From: Actinomycetota bacterium
GTDB taxonomy: Bacteria; Actinomycetota; Actinomycetes; Mycobacteriales; Micromonosporaceae
Reading direction: 5' to 3'
Assembly: GCA_005885555.1 (NCBI GenBank)
Contig: VAWN01000099.1
Coordinates: 1-44,055, forward strand
Length of the DNA: 44,055 bases
The translations under genes were made by a program, and so were the position numbers. Every line of letters begins with the position of its first letter. Position 1 is the stretch's first letter. The notes under the pieces were generated by a model. The model was not told the DNA's origin, did not search any database, and saw only the letters and a list, made by a program, of their open reading frames with translations. Below, in pieces: positions 40,635 to 44,055 of the stretch.

Positions 40635-41692
40635 CACTGCACGAGCGCCATTTCGATCGTCGAGCCGGGGCCCATCGTCATCAGCACGCCGTAGTCGCCG
40701 GCGGCGGTCCGGCCCTCGTCGAGCAACCGCTGGTAGGAGAACAGGAACGAGCCCGAGGACAGGTTGCCGTACTCGCGCAGCACCGCGCTGGTGTGCCGCA
40801 GGTCGTGCTCGGTCAGGCCAAGGTTGATCTTCACCGCGTCGATCACCTTGCGGCCGCCGGAGTGCGCGATCCAGTGGGCGACCCGGTCGCGGCCCACGCC
40901 GGTGCCGGCGAGCAGGCCGTCGAGCGCGGCCTCGCTGTGCGCGCCGACCACGTAGGGCACGTGGGGATCGAGGAAGAAACTGTACTTGTGCAGCGCGTCG
41001 TCCCAGTCGTAGCGCATCGCGTCGATCGCGTCGGGGATGAGCAGGCTGCTGAACTTCAGCAAGCCGGCGCCGCCCGGTCCACTGCCGGCCGCCCGGACCG
41101 CGACCGCCGCGGCGCCGTCACCGAACAGGCTGTTGACCACGGCGGTGCGCATGCTGCCATCGAACACGTAGGCCGCCGAACACACCTCGATGCAGATCAT
41201 CACGGCGAGCTGGCCGGGGTTGGCCGCCGCCCACGCGGCCACCGGGTTGAGCGCGTTCAGCCCGGCGTTGCAGCCCATGCCCACCACGTCGGCGCGGCCG
41301 CAGTCGCGGCGCAGCCCCAGTTCCCGGATCAGCAGCGCGCTGAAGCCGGGCGTCAGTAAGCCGGTCGACGAGACGCAGCACAGGTACCGCACGTCGGCGT
41401 ACTCGGCACCGGCCCGCTCCAGGCAGTCGCGCAGCGCCCGGGTGGCCAGTTCCAGGCCCTCGGTGCGGTGCTTGTCGAGCAGTTGGCCCTGGGTCTCGGT
41501 GACCGGGCCGCCGGCCGGGTCGACGGCCGGCAGGTGCAGGTACCGCTGGTCGATCCGGCTGTTGTGGAACAGCGACCGGACCCGGCGGTCCTCGATGCCG
41601 TAACGGCGGAGAATGTCCTCCTGCGAATAGCCGGACTTGGGGTTCGCCGTGCCCACCCCGACCATGCGGGGCGTTGCGTTTCCTGTCGTCAC
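40631..41692 (-). CDS. dpgA: DpgA-like type III polyketide synthase (3,5-dihydroxyphenylacetyl-CoA synthase)
   Basis: The start is taken as GTG at 41692 (MTTGN...), 10 nt after GAGGG; TTG at 41698 is the alternative. The 353-residue protein has the thiolase-fold triad of type III PKSs: Cys near residue 141 (VGMGCNAGLNAL), His in HWIAHSGGRKVIDAV and Asn in YGNLSSGSFLFSYQRL. It ends in GDYGVLMTMGPGSTIEMALVQW-like sequence, close to DpgA of glycopeptide clusters, as are SRIDQRYLHLP, QGQLLDKHRTE and MRTAVVNSLFGDGAAAVAV. DpgA condenses four malonyl-CoA into the 3,5-dihydroxyphenylacetyl skeleton. The gene is divergent from a GH26 lipoprotein and is followed by dpgB with a 4-nt overlap. Confidence 0.92.
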   Translation of the reverse strand: MTTGNATPRMVGVGTANPKSGYSQEDILRRYGIEDRRVRSLFHNSRIDQRYLHLPAVDPAGGPVTETQGQLLDKHRTEGLELATRALRDCLERAGAEYADVRYLCCVSSTGLLTPGFSALLIRELGLRRDCGRADVVGMGCNAGLNALNPVAAWAAANPGQLAVMICIEVCSAAYVFDGSMRTAVVNSLFGDGAAAVAVRAAGSGPGGAGLLKFSSLLIPDAIDAMRYDWDDALHKYSFFLDPHVPYVVGAHSEAALDGLLAGTGVGRDRVAHWIAHSGGRKVIDAVKINLGLTEHDLRHTSAVLREYGNLSSGSFLFSYQRLLDEGRTAAGDYGVLMTMGPGSTIEMALVQW

Positions 41693-41786
41693 GACCAATT
41701 TGCCCTCGTACCCTCCGGCTGAATCTGCGTCACGATACCGGGCAGGGCCGGGGATGAACAGACGGCCGGTCTGGTATGAAACTCAG

Positions 41787-42791
41787 ATGCGCGCGCCCCG
41801 GACGTTACTGGCCCTCGGCCTCGTCGCTCTTGGCCCGGTCGCCCTCGCGCTGGCCGGCTGCGGCGCGCCGGCTCCCCGGGCCGCCGCATGGGTACCGCCA
41901 CCGGCCGCCTCGACCGCGCCCAGTGCGCCGGCCAGCGAGCCGGGCCGGGACGGGCCGCCGCTTCCGGTACCCGGCAAGGTGATGCTCGGCGCCTACCTCG
42001 ACCTGTCCGGCATGGACGAGGTGCAGAGCCTCGCGCTGCGCCGCCAGCAGCTCGGCCGGGACCCGCGCATCCTGCACCGGTACTACCAGTGGACCGACCC
42101 GCTACCGGACAGCGCCGCCGACCTGCCGGCCGGCGCGGTCCTGCTGATCTCCTGGGACGGTACCGGCTACGCGCCGATCAACAACGGTTCGCAGGACGGG
42201 CTCATCGCGGCCGCGGCCGACGCGCTGGCGCGGTACCGCCGGCCGGTGTTCCTGCGCTGGGCGTGGGAGATGAACGGCGACTGGTTCGCCTGGGGCGGGC
42301 CGAAGAACGGCAACAACCCGGCCGGGTACGTGGCCGCGTGGCGGCACCTGCACGACATCTTCGTCGCCCACGGCGCGACCAACGTCGCCTGGGTGTGGGG
42401 ACCCAACGCCGGCTCGGTACCCGCCGTGTCATGGAACGACATGGCCCGCTACTACCCCGGCGACGGGTACGTCGACTGGGTCGGGGTGTCCGGGTATCTG
42501 ATGGGACGCGAGACTCCCGACTCCCTCTTCGACGGCATCGTGCGCGCCTACGGCGGCCGCAAGCCCGTCATGCTCGCCGAGACCGGCGCGCTGGAGAAGG
42601 GCGGCAGCGTCAAGGCGGACTGGATCGACCAGCTCGCCCGCTGGGTCATCGCGCACCCGCCGGTCGCCGCGGTCGTCTGGTTCGACACCGACGACGACAA
42701 GGGCACCGGCAAGAACTGGCGGATCGACAGCACGCCCGCGGCGCTGGCCGCCTACCAGCGGCTCGCCGCCGATCCGCACTTCGCCGGATGA
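41787..42791 (+). CDS. GH26-like glycoside hydrolase lipoprotein (beta-mannanase type)
   Basis: The 334-residue product has a lipoprotein signal (lipobox LAGC, C25) and a Pro/Ala/Ser linker to about residue 60, so it is tethered outside the membrane. The catalytic barrel has the GH26 motifs: VMLGAYLD start, FLRWAWEMNGDWFAWGG with E161 as acid/base, NVAWVWGPNAG, YYPGDGYVDWVGVSGY, and VMLAETGALE with E265 as nucleophile. Clan GH-A enzymes of this family cut beta-1,4-mannan or mixed beta-glucans. No Shine-Dalgarno precedes the ATG; TATGAA ends 6 bases before it, hinting at a leaderless transcript. The next gene overlaps its stop (ATGA). Confidence 0.87.
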   Translation: MRAPRTLLALGLVALGPVALALAGCGAPAPRAAAWVPPPAASTAPSAPASEPGRDGPPLPVPGKVMLGAYLDLSGMDEVQSLALRRQQLGRDPRILHRYYQWTDPLPDSAADLPAGAVLLISWDGTGYAPINNGSQDGLIAAAADALARYRRPVFLRWAWEMNGDWFAWGGPKNGNNPAGYVAAWRHLHDIFVAHGATNVAWVWGPNAGSVPAVSWNDMARYYPGDGYVDWVGVSGYLMGRETPDSLFDGIVRAYGGRKPVMLAETGALEKGGSVKADWIDQLARWVIAHPPVAAVVWFDTDDDKGTGKNWRIDSTPAALAAYQRLAADPHFAG

Positions 42792-43954
42792 ACGCGCGGG
42801 CGCGCATGTGGCGGGGAGTGGATCACCTGCGCGTGTTCGGGCCGTTCGAGGGGATCACCGCCGAGGGGCTGCGGGCCGCGTCCGCGGCGCCCGTCTTCGA
42901 AGCGCCCCCGGATGCCGATGCGGTGACCCGGCTGCTGATCGGCGAACCGCTGGGTGAGCGGCCGCTGGTGCTCGCCACCGGTGGCGGGTACGTCGGCGCG
43001 CGGATCGCGCACACCGTCGGCGACGGGCGGGTCGTCAACACGCTGTTCCCCGCGCTGATCCGGGCGGCGGTGACCGGCACCGGGCCACGCCCGCCGGTCG
43101 CGGCACCGGTGCGGCTGCCGCTGATTTGTGCACTACTCCATCACTTCGGCCGCCATCCGGCGGCGCTGCTGCGGGCCGGGCGGATCAGCCGCCCGCCGCG
43201 CTCGTCCGGCGTCGGCGCGCCGTGGACGCCCGACATCCGGTACCGGTCGGTGCGCTCGGCGACCGCGCTGGGACGGGTCCGGGCCTGGCGGGACCGGTAC
43301 GCCCCGGGCCTGTCCGCGGCCGCGGTGCTGTTCTCCGCCGCGCCGGTCGCGTTGACCCGGGCCGGATTGCCGCCGAAGTGGCCGGGCGCTGTGGTACTGG
43401 TCGACGCGCGGCGCTACCTGCCGGACGGCGCGACGGTCGACGGCAACTTCTCGTGGGGCCAGTACGTGTGCCCGGCCGACCCGATCGACCCGCGCTCGGT
43501 GCACGCCGCGCTCGCGGCCGAGCTGGACAGCGGGCGGCCGCTCGCGATGCTCGCGCTGCGGACCGCCCGGCTGGCGCTGCGCTCCCCCGCCGCCGGGCCG
43601 GTGCCGCTACCACCGCCAGTGCCGCTACCACGGCCACCGCCGCCGCTACCGCCGCCGGTGCCGGTCGCCGCCGCGCGGCAGCCGGCCCGGCCGGAGCTGA
43701 CGCTGACCCACGTCGGCCGGCTCGACGGGTACGCCGACCTGCCATGGGCCGGGCCGCCGGACGGGTACCGCAACATCAGCGTGCCGACCACGAGCGGTCC
43801 GGAGGCGTTGACGCTGTCGTTCTCGGAACTGGCCGGCGCGCTCTACGTCAACGCCAGCTTCGACGGCGCGGTACTGGACAGTGACCGGGTCGCGGCCGCG
43901 ATCGACGCGCTCTGCCACGACCCGGTCGGGTTGGTCAGTGTGGCCGGCGGCTGA
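42788..43954 (+). CDS. Condensation-domain-like (CoA-dependent acyltransferase fold) protein, shortened
   Basis: The ATG at 42788 overlaps the GH26 stop (ATGA), so translation is coupled; the frame's upstream extension is antisense-like and not coding. The 388-residue product has H75-T-V-G-D79-G80 (ARIAHTVGDGRVVNTLF), matching the HxxxDG core of NRPS condensation and related acyltransferases, although the first of the two usual His is Ala. The C-terminal part has VVLVDARRYLPDG and GNFSWGQYV, which resemble the second lobe of the fold. A Pro-rich insert (about 270-295) breaks this lobe. It is shorter than a full condensation domain (about 430-450 residues). It may transfer an acyl group onto a sugar or lipid; pairing with DpgA products is conceivable but unproven. 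Confidence 0.6.
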   Translation: MNARARMWRGVDHLRVFGPFEGITAEGLRAASAAPVFEAPPDADAVTRLLIGEPLGERPLVLATGGGYVGARIAHTVGDGRVVNTLFPALIRAAVTGTGPRPPVAAPVRLPLICALLHHFGRHPAALLRAGRISRPPRSSGVGAPWTPDIRYRSVRSATALGRVRAWRDRYAPGLSAAAVLFSAAPVALTRAGLPPKWPGAVVLVDARRYLPDGATVDGNFSWGQYVCPADPIDPRSVHAALAAELDSGRPLAMLALRTARLALRSPAAGPVPLPPPVPLPRPPPPLPPPVPVAAARQPARPELTLTHVGRLDGYADLPWAGPPDGYRNISVPTTSGPEALTLSFSELAGALYVNASFDGAVLDSDRVAAAIDALCHDPVGLVSVAGG

Positions 43955-44055
43955 GCGGTACCGTCGGGGCGTCGGCGAGCGGGCGGCGCGGTGCGGGCAG
44001 CCGGACGCGGTGCCGGCGGACCGCGCCGGGCTTTGCCGGCCTGGCCAGGGCGACC
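43935..44055 (-). CDS. 3' end of a minus-strand gene (partial, product unknown)
   Basis: Reading leftward from the window edge, one frame stays open for 39 codons with strongly G/C third positions, ending at TGA (43937-43935). The visible tail is basic (ARPAKPGAVRRHRVRLPAP). It would overlap the end of the acyltransferase-like gene by 20 nt, in line with other convergent overlaps here. Too little is visible to name a product. Confidence 0.35.
   Translation of the reverse strand, partial: VALARPAKPGAVRRHRVRLPAPRRPLADAPTVPLSRRPH

Overview
The window is very G+C-rich actinobacterial DNA (GC-biased third codon positions, frequent GTG starts, 1-4 nt start/stop overlaps, an AfsR-type SARP, DpgA/DpgB, GH59 and GH26 enzymes). 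It fits a Micromonosporaceae-like soil actinomycete, but the genus cannot be fixed from the sequence. The hexamer GGTACC recurs in all reading frames and far above chance, which looks like a genome signature. No tRNA, rRNA, CRISPR array, transposase or integrase was seen.

Layout. 1-9.55 kb, mostly + strand: end of a ferredoxin-reductase-type flavoprotein, a secreted protein of unknown function, AidB, a secreted GH59 galactosidase with a ricin-type lectin domain, then a cytoplasmic subtilase paired with an alpha/beta hydrolase. 9.55-19.03 kb, - strand: one tightly overlapped eight-gene operon encoding an RbsABC-type importer, a LacI regulator, a CoA-transferase, an acyl-CoA dehydrogenase and a Gfo/Idh/MocA oxidoreductase. 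A Zn alcohol dehydrogenase is divergent from it. Both promoters carry a GGAAA-N4-TTTCC operator at the start point, and a third, perfect operator precedes a second lacI gene (20.5 kb), so this looks like one substrate-induced catabolic regulon. 21.6-24.4 kb: SARP-NB-ARC-TPR regulator.

24.75-28.7 kb, + strand: the most unusual locus. It is a three-gene operon of (i) a small class III cyclase-like protein ending in a glycine-rich motif, (ii) a 721-residue NLR-like protein with a degenerate P-loop whose N-terminus carries the same motif, and (iii) an SPFH/band-7-like coiled-coil protein. The shared motif, one copy C-terminal on the putative effector and one N-terminal on the putative receptor, is the arrangement known for bacterial amyloid signalling motifs. 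The operon is therefore a candidate signalling or immune module.

28.7-35.3 kb: an F420/NADP-type reductase, a large PcfJ-like protein on the - strand, a split transketolase pair, a membrane-anchored C39-like peptidase and a small proline-rich peptide with two PDGAGVS repeats. 35.5-39 kb: a zinc-ribbon/cyclase/AAA/TPR protein lacking a key cyclase Asn. 39-44 kb: a lipoprotein gene behind three 11-bp-spaced direct repeats, a small hydrophobic protein, dpgB-dpgA without dpgC/dpgD in view, then a GH26 lipoprotein translationally coupled to a shortened condensation-domain-like acyltransferase.

Three copies of a palindromic element (ATCTTGGAC...GTCCAAGAT) lie just after stop codons at 2.5, 4.2 and 20.3 kb. 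They are probably a dispersed terminator-like repeat family.
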